A stretch of 62,017 nucleotides of DNA, taken from NCBI GenBank assembly GCA_947254025.1, contig CAMYBS010000007.1, positions 1 to 62,017 of the forward strand, given 5' to 3'. The notes below the pieces were generated by a model. The model saw only the letters and a program-made list of their open reading frames with translations, was not told the origin of the DNA and made no database searches. Position numbers and translations under genes: made by a program. How positions within the stretch are numbered: the first letter of the stretch is position 1; each line of letters starts with the position of its first letter. Of the stretch, positions 26,045 through 34,634 are shown piece after piece. The DNA is from an uncultured Clostridia bacterium. Lineage in GTDB: Bacteria; Bacillota; Clostridia; Tissierellales; Peptoniphilaceae.

Positions 26045-26488
26045 TTATTTTGCATCCTTCAATGCATCAATTACAGCTTCTTTGAAAGATTTGAATGTAA
26101 CAGTTGCACCAGCGATAGCCTCTACATCTTCGATCTTACCTTTTTCAATTAAAAGCTTTGGATACTCTTTAGAATTTTTAACTGCTTCTTGAGCAATCTT
26201 ATAAAGACCTGGATTAGTAGCGCCTTCTTTGGCCTTTCCATAATTTTCGTCTTTTTCACTTCCGTCAGCAAGTAAGTTTTGTAAACTTGCATCAACAATT
26301 TTTCCGTCCTTGATAGTGATATCTGTTGTTACCTTACCGCCCCATTCATCAACTTGACTTTCTCCGTGGTAAGTGCCGTCTTTGTATGCATCAGCGCATG
26401 AAGCATCTGTGCAAGCATCGTCAGTCTTCTTGGCGCAAGCTGTCAATAGTAAGCTTACAGCCAACAATAATAATAAAATCTTTTTCAT
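26045..26488 (-). CDS. FMN-binding domain lipoprotein
   Basis: The start at 26488 has GGAGG upstream and lies one base after the stop of the ATPase gene. The 147-residue protein has a signal peptide ending in LLTAC (lipidated C19 or so), then YKDGTYHGESQVDEWGGKVTTDITIKDGKIVDAS and the closing IAGATVTFKSFKEAVIDAL. This is an FMN_bind (PF04205) domain. In the family, the threonine of the GAT motif is the usual site of covalent flavin attachment by ApbE. That would make it an extracytoplasmic electron carrier anchored to the membrane, probably passing electrons within the iron operon. No apbE is in the window. Confidence 0.85.
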   Translation of the reverse strand: MKKILLLLLAVSLLLTACAKKTDDACTDASCADAYKDGTYHGESQVDEWGGKVTTDITIKDGKIVDASLQNLLADGSEKDENYGKAKEGATNPGLYKIAQEAVKNSKEYPKLLIEKGKIEDVEAIAGATVTFKSFKEAVIDALKDAK

Positions 26489-26489
26489 A

Positions 26490-27176
26490 TTAAACCTCCA
26501 GAATTGGTCTTTGTCTTTTTTGTTTTTCTTCTCTGGCAATTCTTCCGTGCTCAAGGAAGACAATTCTTTCTGCTTCCACACCAACCTCTTGGTCGTGAGT
26601 AACAACTACAATTGTAGATCCATTGTTATGGAGTCTCTCTAAAATATCCAATACTAGCATTTCATTCTTTTCATCAAGATTTCCTGTTGGCTCGTCTGCT
26701 AAGATGAGTGAAGGGTGGTTGATAAGAGCGCGGGCAATACAAACACGTTGTTGCTCTCCACCTGAAAGCTGATTTGGTAAATGGTTGTGCCTATCTTTTA
26801 ATCCAACGCTTTCAAGTGCTTGCAAGGCTTCTTCCTTGTCTACCATTGAGTGATAGTATTGCGCCATCATAACGTTTTCTAAAGCAGTTAAATAGTTTAC
26901 CAAGTGGAACTGTTGAAAAATAAGACCAATCTTATCTCTTCTAATTTCTGTTAATTCCTTTTGATTCAATTTAGAAATATCAATTCCTTCAAGTAAAACT
27001 TCGCCTATAGAAGGCTTATCCATGCAACCGATGATGTTCATCATTGTCGTTTTACCACTACCTGATGGACCCATGATTGAAACCCATTCGCCTTTTTCTA
27101 CGTTTAAGTTTACTTTATCGAGCGCTTTTAAATCGCCGTATATCTTTGATATATCTTTTAATTCTAATATGTTCAT
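26490..27176 (-). CDS. ABC transporter ATP-binding protein, first transporter (LolD/MacB type)
   Basis: A 228-residue ATPase: Walker [10 protein letters not shown] near residue 38, signature [15 protein letters not shown], Walker [13 protein letters not shown] and switch VTHDQEVG. A LolD/MacB-like ATPase for the two permeases just upstream. Gene order permease-permease-ATPase after FTR1, P19 and DUF2318 matches the Campylobacter p19 iron locus (Cj1658-Cj1663). Confidence 0.92.
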   Translation of the reverse strand: MNILELKDISKIYGDLKALDKVNLNVEKGEWVSIMGPSGSGKTTMMNIIGCMDKPSIGEVLLEGIDISKLNQKELTEIRRDKIGLIFQQFHLVNYLTALENVMMAQYYHSMVDKEEALQALESVGLKDRHNHLPNQLSGGEQQRVCIARALINHPSLILADEPTGNLDEKNEMLVLDILERLHNNGSTIVVVTHDQEVGVEAERIVFLEHGRIAREEKQKRQRPILEV

Positions 27177-28324
27177 TATTCCCCCCTCAATACAAGTGCT
27201 GGATCAACTGCAGTCGCAGTTTTAACTGGTATAATGCAAGCCACAATCGTAATTACTATTGATGTAATGATTGTAATTGGAACTAGGGCCCATAAGAAAT
27301 TTACACTTCTTGCGAAAACTCGTCTTGAAACTTCACTTGCAAATAAATATCCAAGTAAAGAACCAAGAGCTCCGCCCATTAGTCCAAGTAAAAATCCTTC
27401 GCCTAAGAAATCATAAATGATTGATTTATTGTGTGCACCCAAGGCTTTTTTAAGGCCAATCTCTTTTCTTCTCTCAGCAACAACAGCCATCATGGTTGTG
27501 CTAACGCAAATCATCGTTATAAATAAAACAATAATTGTAACTATCCACACAAGAGCTTGAAGCTTTTCAAGTACCACGCCTTGTGATTCTGTAACTCTTT
27601 TAACAAGTCTAGCACTGACAGTAGCATCAATTTTATTTATATTATCTGCAATTACTTGCAGCTCTTCACTGTTTGCATCGATTGAACATTCAATGATATT
27701 GATATTTAAATCGCCCATGATAGATCTAATATCTTCAATAGACATAAATATCAAATCTTCTTCTTTACCACCAGTCGTTACAATCGAAGCTACCTTGAAG
27801 TCGCTGTCTCTCATTTCTTGCGAATTTTCTTTTGGAGTGCTCAGTACGAAAGGATCACCGATTTTTAAGCCAAGTTTTTTTGAAATTTCGTGACCAATCA
27901 TAACAGTCCTTTTTTCGCTTGGCCATTCACCATCGACTAGCCAGAAGGGGCTGTTCTTTTTTAAGCCATCAAAATTTGTAGCCGCTATTACAAAAGGCTG
28001 CTCATTAATTTTTGCATTCTGATAAATGTAAGGAGCAATTCCCACTAGTTTATCTCCTGCAAGTTTTTTAATTTCTTCAATATGATTATCGCCAATCTTA
28101 TCGTCTTGAGACTTTGGAATAACAATCATATTTGCCCCGTAACTTCTAAATTCCTTGCCCAATTGTCTTGGAATGTCATAGTAGATTGTAACAAGACCCG
28201 ATAGAATTGTTGCACCCATGGCAATTGCAAGAAGGGCTGTAAGCATACGAGCTTTTCTTCTTGCTATCGATGATTCAACCATCTTCCAAAAGAATTGTAT
28301 ATTTTTTCTTTTAGCCTTTTCCAT
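27176..28324 (-). CDS. FtsX/MacB-type ABC permease B of iron operon
   Basis: A 382-residue permease with one N-terminal helix (about 25-50), a large extracytoplasmic domain (about 55-255), and three C-terminal helices with VVAERRKEIGLKKALGAHNKSI, the FtsX motif. It closes with VKTATAVDPALVLRGE, the common PALALR-type ending. Stop and ATPase start share one base. It pairs with the permease at 28311. Confidence 0.9.
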   Translation of the reverse strand: MEKAKRKNIQFFWKMVESSIARRKARMLTALLAIAMGATILSGLVTIYYDIPRQLGKEFRSYGANMIVIPKSQDDKIGDNHIEEIKKLAGDKLVGIAPYIYQNAKINEQPFVIAATNFDGLKKNSPFWLVDGEWPSEKRTVMIGHEISKKLGLKIGDPFVLSTPKENSQEMRDSDFKVASIVTTGGKEEDLIFMSIEDIRSIMGDLNINIIECSIDANSEELQVIADNINKIDATVSARLVKRVTESQGVVLEKLQALVWIVTIIVLFITMICVSTTMMAVVAERRKEIGLKKALGAHNKSIIYDFLGEGFLLGLMGGALGSLLGYLFASEVSRRVFARSVNFLWALVPITIITSIVITIVACIIPVKTATAVDPALVLRGE

Positions 28325-29585
28325 GAAGCACCTCCGTTGGATTAAGTTTTAGCAAATATCTAATGGCTGGAATCGAGCCCAAAACAATTACAAGCAAAAT
28401 CAAAATAATTACGATAGGTATTACCATTGGTGTTGGAGGAATTCCAGAACCAAAAACTGTTATACCGATTATTTGAGTAAGACCAAGTCCTATGAAGTAA
28501 CCAACAGTTCCACCCATAATACCCGTGCTAATATTTTCAACTAAAATTCTTGTAATAATTCTTGTGTTATTTGCGCCAATTGCTTTTTGAAGTCCAATTT
28601 CAGCACGCCTTTCCATAACAGATGCTGTTACTAGGTTTGAAATCGCAAGTGCTGAACCAATTAAGCTAAGAGCTGTGATTAAAACCATTAATAATGTTGT
28701 CTTATTTAAAATATCGCCTTCGCTTTCCGCAACCTGCCTAATAGGTTTTGCGATTGAATCGGTCATAACTTCTTGAATTTGATAACAAATTGCACTTACA
28801 TATGCTGTACAATACCAAACCTCCCACTCCTTGATTGTAAGAGACTTTGGATTTCTTGCAGCTTTTCTTGCTAAGTCGTTGTCAGGAGTTGTTAGTGCAG
28901 AAACTTCAACACGAGAAACTACATTTGATACTCCATCTAATTCTTGAGCAGCTTTTAATGGAAGATAAATGTGCGAATCTTCATCACTACCTGAATCAAA
29001 AATGCCTGCAATCGTAAATTCTTTTGTTGTAGAAGAACCTATGACTTTAATTTTATCACCAAGCTTATAATTGTGTCTTAGAGCAAATACAGTGCCAACC
29101 ATGGCCTTATCTGTATCTTTGTCTTCAATCCATTCACCTTCGATATTCCACCAAGTTTTTAATTTTCTCATACCTGTGTCAATGGCCTCGCCAGTTGGAA
29201 GGTCCATATGATTATAAAACCATGTACCAACAACTCTCGTAGTTTCTCCATCGACTTTTGCATTGATATTTAAATATGGTGTGTAATCAACGATATTGAA
29301 AGACCAGAAGATGGTTTTTATCAAGCCAAGTTCATCTTCTTTCAAATAATTTTTCTGACTATCCTCACCGATTCCATAAATATCATCAAGCATGGAAGCT
29401 TCTTTTGGGACAACGTTTATATTCGCCCCATAAGCTTTCAATTCTCTATTGACCTTGTCACCAATGCCAAGCATAGTGTTAAGCATGCCGGTTGAAAGAC
29501 AAGTGCCAAGCATTACTACAAATGCAATCAAGACCATTTTTTTCTTTTGCCTAAAGATTGCACCCCTAATCATTCTAAAAAACAT
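28311..29585 (-). CDS. FtsX/MacB-type ABC permease A of iron operon
   Basis: A 424-residue permease of the same build: first helix about 12-40, an extracytoplasmic domain to about residue 290, three C-terminal helices with VMERRAEIGLQKAIGANNTRI, and ending LLKLNPTEVLHGKG. It overlaps the next permease by 14 bases. A heterodimer with that permease is expected, as for Cj1661/Cj1662 in Campylobacter. Confidence 0.9.
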   Translation of the reverse strand: MFFRMIRGAIFRQKKKMVLIAFVVMLGTCLSTGMLNTMLGIGDKVNRELKAYGANINVVPKEASMLDDIYGIGEDSQKNYLKEDELGLIKTIFWSFNIVDYTPYLNINAKVDGETTRVVGTWFYNHMDLPTGEAIDTGMRKLKTWWNIEGEWIEDKDTDKAMVGTVFALRHNYKLGDKIKVIGSSTTKEFTIAGIFDSGSDEDSHIYLPLKAAQELDGVSNVVSRVEVSALTTPDNDLARKAARNPKSLTIKEWEVWYCTAYVSAICYQIQEVMTDSIAKPIRQVAESEGDILNKTTLLMVLITALSLIGSALAISNLVTASVMERRAEIGLQKAIGANNTRIITRILVENISTGIMGGTVGYFIGLGLTQIIGITVFGSGIPPTPMVIPIVIILILLVIVLGSIPAIRYLLKLNPTEVLHGKG

Positions 29586-29592
29586 AAGTCAC

Positions 29593-30834
29593 CTACTTAA
29601 ATACAAAGCTATTGGCATCAAGATCTTGCGTGCTGATTTTTATTTTTTCATCATGAACAATGTATGGTATAGGGATTGGATTGCATCCGCCCTTAAAACC
29701 AATCGTACCACGATTCATAATAACATCGCACAATTTGCAAATAACATCATTGCCACGCTCATAATAACCGGATGGTCCGCAAATTTCACAAGCATCAAGT
29801 ACAACACCATAGGAACCTTGAGACTTTTTAATTAAGAAAAATCTCATGTGAACTCCATCAGATGCCGTGTATTGATAGCGGTGAAGTTTCATATCTTCAA
29901 GTTCTGATAGCGGAACAACAATCATATCATTTTCAATTACATATTCTTCTGGTTCAGAAAGTGCAATATCACGACCCGAATATGCCCTTAGATAAGTTAA
30001 ACTAAAAACATTAATTACAATTAAAATCAAGAAAAATTTTGCCAGATTTCTGTTGCATCTCATATGGTATTTCTTTTTTCTTAATTCTGCAGGATTTTTA
30101 AAAGTTTCCTTAACTTTCATATTATTTGAATATAAAATTATTGGTAGGATAATTGAAAAAATCATTAGAATAAACCCAATGTAGTGTGCGTGGTTTATTA
30201 CCCAAGCAATTGCGCTAAATAATTTTGCATTTCTTGGTAAGAAGCCAACTGCGTATAGTCTTTGAAGGACAATAAAAATTTGATTTATTCCCCAAATTAA
30301 AAATGAGATCATTAAAATTTTATCCCTATAAGTCTTGTCAACTCGTCTGATGATTTTAAAAATTGCAATACTAGATAAAAGCATAAGAACAATTGCAAAT
30401 ACATAACCAATGATTCTATATAAAACCATGGTGGAAACAGCAGATTCTCCATAGTAAACAAAATTGTTTAGCTGGACAAAGATAGCCGGCATATAATAGA
30501 AAAATGACGCTATTATATACAAAGACAAAAAACAAACAAAAATATTTTTATAAATACTGGATTTTTCTTTTAAAAAATAAAAGACAATAATTCCAATAAG
30601 AGCAATTACTAATGGTACCATTGACCAAAATGACAAAGAGCTCCTGTTGACAAAATTTGGAATTTCTCTAATTACTGAAGAGATAATTGCCGCAATAGTG
30701 CCCACAAAGACTGTACCAAAAATAATTTTATATTTGTTTTTGAAGTTTTCTGTACTTAGATATCCAAGCGCCAAGCCCATTATTAACGAGAATCCTACGC
30801 CCGCCTCCATTACTTTAATAAATATCTTTAACAT
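29593..30834 (-). CDS. DUF2318 membrane protein (iron-operon partner)
   Basis: The start at 30834 has AGGAGG upstream. The 413-residue protein has about eight helices in its first 290 residues, then an extracytoplasmic C-terminal domain. That domain has CEIC at about 349-352, CKLC at about 366-369 and GGCNP near residue 384, the DUF2318 cysteine pattern, which looks suited to bind a metal or haem-like cofactor. Members sit beside FTR1 and P19 in bacteria, as Cj1660 does. A role in electron delivery or metal handoff during iron uptake is plausible but unproven. Confidence 0.88.
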   Translation of the reverse strand: MLKIFIKVMEAGVGFSLIMGLALGYLSTENFKNKYKIIFGTVFVGTIAAIISSVIREIPNFVNRSSLSFWSMVPLVIALIGIIVFYFLKEKSSIYKNIFVCFLSLYIIASFFYYMPAIFVQLNNFVYYGESAVSTMVLYRIIGYVFAIVLMLLSSIAIFKIIRRVDKTYRDKILMISFLIWGINQIFIVLQRLYAVGFLPRNAKLFSAIAWVINHAHYIGFILMIFSIILPIILYSNNMKVKETFKNPAELRKKKYHMRCNRNLAKFFLILIVINVFSLTYLRAYSGRDIALSEPEEYVIENDMIVVPLSELEDMKLHRYQYTASDGVHMRFFLIKKSQGSYGVVLDACEICGPSGYYERGNDVICKLCDVIMNRGTIGFKGGCNPIPIPYIVHDEKIKISTQDLDANSFVFK

Positions 30835-30855
30835 AATTCCTCCTATGTACAAAGT

Positions 30856-30878
30856 GGAAATGGCTTAAAGCCATTTCC
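30856..30878 (-). other. Intercistronic hairpin between P19 and DUF2318 genes
   Basis: A perfect 11-base stem (GGAAATGGCTT and its complement) with a one-base formal loop. There is no following T tract, so it is more likely an RNA-stability or processing element than a terminator. It would protect the upstream FTR1-P19 message. Confidence 0.6.
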
Positions 30879-30886
30879 AATATTTT

Positions 30887-31555
30887 TTACCACTTTGGAC
30901 CTGTCCATTCAAATTCTGGCCATTCAATAACGATTGGCTCTGTCCAGAATCTTCCTGTTACACCTGTTTCTTTATCAACATGTAGAAGGTAGTCGTTTCC
31001 TGGAGCAGAAATTTCAAACTTAACGTCGTATGTTCCAAGACCTTCTTCAAATTTTATATTTGCACCATAGTGTGGACCATCTGATGCGTTCATTGGCATG
31101 AAAGCAATTTCTTGAACCTTGTCTGAACCCTTCTTTTGGATATAAGCTTTAACATTTAGCCAAGGAACAAAGTCGCCTGCGCCGTATCCAAGAGTTGTGC
31201 CTTCTTCTGTTGCTGAAATGTCAGCTTCGATATGGCAGTCAGCTTCTTCTTTTGATAATGAGTTACCAGCTGGTTCCATGTCTACTGGTTGGAAGTAAAC
31301 ACCTGAAACTGCTAGAGGACCTGATTCTTGTTCGTCACCAATTGGGAATTCGTCGAATCCTGCATCTTCACCAGGAGCTGCAACATCCTTTTTGTCTTCA
31401 GCTTTTGTGTCTTCAGCCTTTGTGTCTTCAGTCTTTGTGTCTTCAACTTTAGCTGTATTTTCTTCAGCTGGTTTTGGTGCTTTGTTGCATCCGTATGCTG
31501 CAATTGTCATAACTGCAAGCGCTAATGCTAATAATTTTTTTACTTTTGAACTCAT
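30887..31555 (-). CDS. P19/Tp34-type periplasmic iron-binding lipoprotein
   Basis: The start at 31555 has AGGAGG; the longer frame upstream overlaps FTR1. The 222-residue protein has a signal peptide with C23 in AAYGC, an acidic linker with about four 5-residue repeats (TKAED-like, residues 36-57), and then the P19 fold (PF10634). Ligand-type motifs include EADCHIEADI, FMPMNASDGPHYGANI and LGTYDVKFEI. P19 proteins bind iron and copper at a Met/His/Glu site and feed an FTR1 permease. Its position directly behind FTR1 supports this. Confidence 0.92.
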   Translation of the reverse strand: MSSKVKKLLALALAVMTIAAYGCNKAPKPAEENTAKVEDTKTEDTKAEDTKAEDKKDVAAPGEDAGFDEFPIGDEQESGPLAVSGVYFQPVDMEPAGNSLSKEEADCHIEADISATEEGTTLGYGAGDFVPWLNVKAYIQKKGSDKVQEIAFMPMNASDGPHYGANIKFEEGLGTYDVKFEISAPGNDYLLHVDKETGVTGRFWTEPIVIEWPEFEWTGPKW

Positions 31556-31568
31556 AATATACCTCCTA

Positions 31569-32837
31569 TTAGTTCTTATTTGCATAATCTTTTTCAAGTT
31601 CTGCTCTTTTAATTTTGTTACGTTTAATTTGAACGATAACTGTTACAATAGTTATTACTATTAAAATAACTTGTGGCAATAGGGTTTCTACCCTATCATA
31701 AATTCCTAAGATGTCAATCGTAAATCCATTCATCCATGGAATTATTGTCCTTCCGATAACATCAGCTTCTTGAAGTTCGGCGACTCCTTTTCCGATGAAT
31801 GAAACACAAAGTACAAACATCAAGATTGATGTAACTGTGAAGAATGGCTTTAATGGAAGCTTTACACTCATCTTAGTGATCAATACATACACAATTGCAA
31901 GTACTACGATTGCACATGCAAGGCCGCCCCACATATATGCAGGATTGTTTGAAATATTTTCTCTCATACCTTGGAAGAAAATAATCAATTCTGCGCCTTC
32001 ACGGGCAACTGCCAAGAAAGAGCTGAATACTAAAGCCATAGCACTTCCCTTTGTAATTGAACTTTCAACTTTTGATTGGATGTAATGATTCCAAACTTCC
32101 ACTTCAGATTTTGATAGCATCCAGTTTGATACATAGAATAAAACAATAACAGCCAAAAACATTCCGCATCCTTCAAAAATCTCTTGGCTAACACCACTGC
32201 TGTCTTCGCCAAATTTTGCAGAAATTATATTGAAAATAATCGCAAGAATTATTGAAGCAACAATACCTAAAATTGCGCCGACATAGACGCCTTTTACGTA
32301 TTTTAAATTGTTTGTCTTTACAAGATAAGCAATAAGGGCTGCAACGATTAGGATGGCTTCAAGACCTTCTCTTAAAGTAAGTCCTAAAACGCTAAAGAAA
32401 ACGCCCCAGCCAGAACTGGTTTTACCTCTCATACCGTCAAGTGTCTTTGCATCTTCGTGTAGATATCTAATTAGTACTTCAACTTCATCTTTAACAACAT
32501 CGATATCTTCATTTTGACGCATAGATTTTCTCGCCAAATAAAATTGGTTTTCAACGGTTGATCCACGCTTACCAGAAATTGTTGTCATAACAATTTTTTC
32601 AAAGCCTAATTTTTCATAATATCTAAAATAAGCTTCGTTAATTTTGTCATAGCCTTCCTTGCCTGCATCTGGACCGCCTGCTTCATAAATTTTAAGAGCA
32701 TCTCTTAAAACCACTTCCATGTCCTTACTTACATCTTCCCAGTCTTTGTATATTTTATCTACATTACCTGCAAAAACATTAGTTATGGACATCAAAAAAA
32801 CTAGTGCTGTCACCAATATTATGCTTAGTTTTTTCAT
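31569..32837 (-). CDS. FTR1 family iron permease
   Basis: A 422-residue protein with a signal peptide (1-23) and an N-terminal extracytoplasmic helical domain (about 25-145). A seven-helix FTR1 permease follows. The iron motifs are both present: REGLE at 156-160 and REGAE at 279-283. In EfeU/Ftr1 proteins these glutamates carry ferric ions across the membrane. It is the first large gene of the operon, behind a palindrome-bearing promoter and possibly coupled to a short leader frame (ATGA overlap). The ribosome site is AAAGGAGG. Confidence 0.95.
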   Translation of the reverse strand: MKKLSIILVTALVFLMSITNVFAGNVDKIYKDWEDVSKDMEVVLRDALKIYEAGGPDAGKEGYDKINEAYFRYYEKLGFEKIVMTTISGKRGSTVENQFYLARKSMRQNEDIDVVKDEVEVLIRYLHEDAKTLDGMRGKTSSGWGVFFSVLGLTLREGLEAILIVAALIAYLVKTNNLKYVKGVYVGAILGIVASIILAIIFNIISAKFGEDSSGVSQEIFEGCGMFLAVIVLFYVSNWMLSKSEVEVWNHYIQSKVESSITKGSAMALVFSSFLAVAREGAELIIFFQGMRENISNNPAYMWGGLACAIVVLAIVYVLITKMSVKLPLKPFFTVTSILMFVLCVSFIGKGVAELQEADVIGRTIIPWMNGFTIDILGIYDRVETLLPQVILIVITIVTVIVQIKRNKIKRAELEKDYANKN

Positions 32838-32878
32838 AGTTCCTCCTTTCGAAAATATTTGGCAAGTATATTCGCCAT
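32834..32878 (-). CDS. Possible 14-codon leader peptide before FTR1
   Basis: An ATG at 32878, preceded by AGAAGG, opens MANILAKYFRKEEL and stops in TGA overlapping the FTR1 ATG. The FTR1 ribosome site lies inside this frame, so its translation would expose or melt the site. The frame is short and could be chance. Confidence 0.35.
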   Translation of the reverse strand: MANILAKYFRKEEL

Positions 32879-32906
32879 TAAATAAACCTTCTCAGCCAAT
32901 ATATCA

Positions 32907-32940
32907 TTAGCTTTAGCTAACTTTCATTAGCTATAGCTAA
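32907..32940. promoter_or_regulatory. Two 14-bp palindromic operators in the iron promoter
   Basis: TTAGCTATAGCTAA (32927-32940) is a perfect palindrome and TTAGCTTTAGCTAA (32907-32920) differs at one central pair. Centres are 20 bases apart, two helical turns on the same face. They overlap the -10 and the start of the transcript. Shape and position suit a DtxR/IdeR/MntR-type metal repressor, although the sequence is not the textbook box. Confidence 0.7.
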
Positions 32941-32968
32941 TTATACTATTTAAACAATTTAAAGTCAA
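32940..32968 (-). promoter_or_regulatory. Promoter of the iron/redox operon
   Basis: TTGACT at 32963-32968, a 17-base spacer and TATAAT at 32940-32945 on the minus strand. The strong promoter directly abuts the palindromes. Confidence 0.85.
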
Positions 32969-33025
32969 TACCTTTTTAAATATATATATAAATATTTTTT
33001 TATATCATTACACTTGTATTTGCAA

Positions 33026-33054
33026 TAAAAAAAGTGAGCATTGTCTGCCCACTT
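33026..33054 (-). terminator. Terminator after phnE
   Basis: AAGTG-GC and GC-CACTT arms around ATTGTCT, followed on the minus strand by a run of seven T. Confidence 0.8.
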
Positions 33055-33056
33055 AA

Positions 33057-34634
33057 TTATAATAATTTTTTTCTAATTGTTGATGATAAGTAATCAAAAA
33101 ATATTATCATCACCGAGCTCACTAGTAGTAGTGAGCCAACTCTGTTCCAGTTTCGCCACGCTATGTTCATAGAAAGCAGTGTACCAATACCTCCTGCGCC
33201 GATAAGGCCGAGTACAGATGAGTTTCTAATGTTGGACTCGAGTCTATATAGTACAAAGCCTAAGAAGCTTCTGTATGTCTTTGGATATATGAGCTTTGCA
33301 TACATGGTAAATGGGCTTAGTCCAAGTGCCTTCATAGACATGATGGAATCAGCTGCTATGTCCTCGATGTATTCAAAGTAGAGCTTACTAAGCATGCCTG
33401 ATGTGTATACTGTAAGCGCTAGTGCACCTGCAAAGGGTCCTGGTCCTAGTCCTCTGAAGAAGATAATCGCTGTGATGATGGCTGGGAAGGTTCTGATTAC
33501 ATTGATGATGAGCTTGAATAAGACTGAGACCTTCTTCGAAGGGGCGATGTTCGCTGCTGTAAATGCTGTGAATATAAATGATATAATTGCTCCCATAAGC
33601 GAAGCAAAGACTGCGATGGCTACTGACTCAAGTGCTGCTGGCACGGCTCTTGATAGGTAGGCAAGGTCAGGTGTAAGTATCTTTGATATAATTACGCCTC
33701 CTTGTTTAAGGCCAAGTACAAAGCGCTCGTATGTGATATTGATAGTAAGCCTTAGCACAAGAAATAAAGCAAGTATGAAGAATATAAAGAAAAGCGTCTT
33801 TAAGCTCTTGCTCCTCTTGTATGAACTAAGATTATTAATCTTTATCGGCACCTTGATCTCTACCTCTCTAAGCTTTTGACTCACAAGGTCTATAATGAAG
33901 ATTAATATCAATAGCATAAATATGATTGACGAGACTCTGTCGTAGTTCATATGATTTAATTCAAGCCACAGTCTTTGACCAATACCACCTGCGCCAACAA
34001 GACCAAGTATAGACGCGCTTCTGATATTACTCTCTAAGCATAATAAAAATGTCGAGACTATAAACTTTCTCATCTTAGTTAATATTATCTTGTAATAAAT
34101 TTTGCCTTTAGCTATGCCGAGCGACCTGTAGAAGTCGAAGTCATTCCTATTCATGGCCTCTATGTATTCTTTGATAAGCTTAGTAGACATAAAAAATGAA
34201 ATTATGCTAAGTGCTAATAAGCCTGAGAAGCGGCCAGCCGAGAAAAAGCTCACAAGTAGAGCCGCCCATATAAGTGATGGCAGAGTTCTAAATACAGAAA
34301 AGACTGCGCTTAATACTTTGGATACTAGCTCTGAGGGACTCGTATTGTATGGCAGGAAGAATGTTATAAGAGAGGCCATGAAGACTCCCAAGGCTGATGA
34401 TGCAAAAGCCATAAGGAAGGTTTCGAAGACTAGGTCCATAACCGAGATGATGTATTGAAAGTCGAGTGTAAACATCCTTCTTACTAAGTCGAACATATCT
34501 GGCAGTCCACGCAAAAAAGAGCTTAAGGACACTTGTGATCCTAAGCCTGATGCTATTAGCAGCATTAAAAATGCAAGCACTGCTAGTATATTCTTCCTTC
34601 TTTTCTTAGATAAATAAGTCTTTAACTCTGTCAT
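33057..34634 (-). CDS. phnE: Phosphonate-type ABC permease, two permease domains fused
   Basis: A 525-residue protein that is an internal duplication. Residues about 10-265 and 275-525 each hold a six-helix PhnE-type permease, with EAA-loop motifs SILGLVGAGGIGQ near residue 215 and SVLGLIGAGGIG near residue 485. RTLPSLIW and RTFPAIIT mark equivalent helices. Single-domain PhnE proteins dimerise, so the fusion can form the pore alone. The start at 34634 lies 29 bases inside phnC and has no clear ribosome site. The substrate could be phosphonate, phosphite or phosphate; no C-P lyase is in the window. Confidence 0.88.
   Translation of the reverse strand: MTELKTYLSKKRRKNILAVLAFLMLLIASGLGSQVSLSSFLRGLPDMFDLVRRMFTLDFQYIISVMDLVFETFLMAFASSALGVFMASLITFFLPYNTSPSELVSKVLSAVFSVFRTLPSLIWAALLVSFFSAGRFSGLLALSIISFFMSTKLIKEYIEAMNRNDFDFYRSLGIAKGKIYYKIILTKMRKFIVSTFLLCLESNIRSASILGLVGAGGIGQRLWLELNHMNYDRVSSIIFMLLILIFIIDLVSQKLREVEIKVPIKINNLSSYKRSKSLKTLFFIFFILALFLVLRLTINITYERFVLGLKQGGVIISKILTPDLAYLSRAVPAALESVAIAVFASLMGAIISFIFTAFTAANIAPSKKVSVLFKLIINVIRTFPAIITAIIFFRGLGPGPFAGALALTVYTSGMLSKLYFEYIEDIAADSIMSMKALGLSPFTMYAKLIYPKTYRSFLGFVLYRLESNIRNSSVLGLIGAGGIGTLLSMNIAWRNWNRVGSLLLVSSVMIIFFDYLSSTIRKKLL

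Noticed and set aside
31195..31664. Several overlapping plus- and minus-strand frames across the P19 gene
   Set aside because: They arise from the low-complexity repeats of the P19 linker read in other frames.
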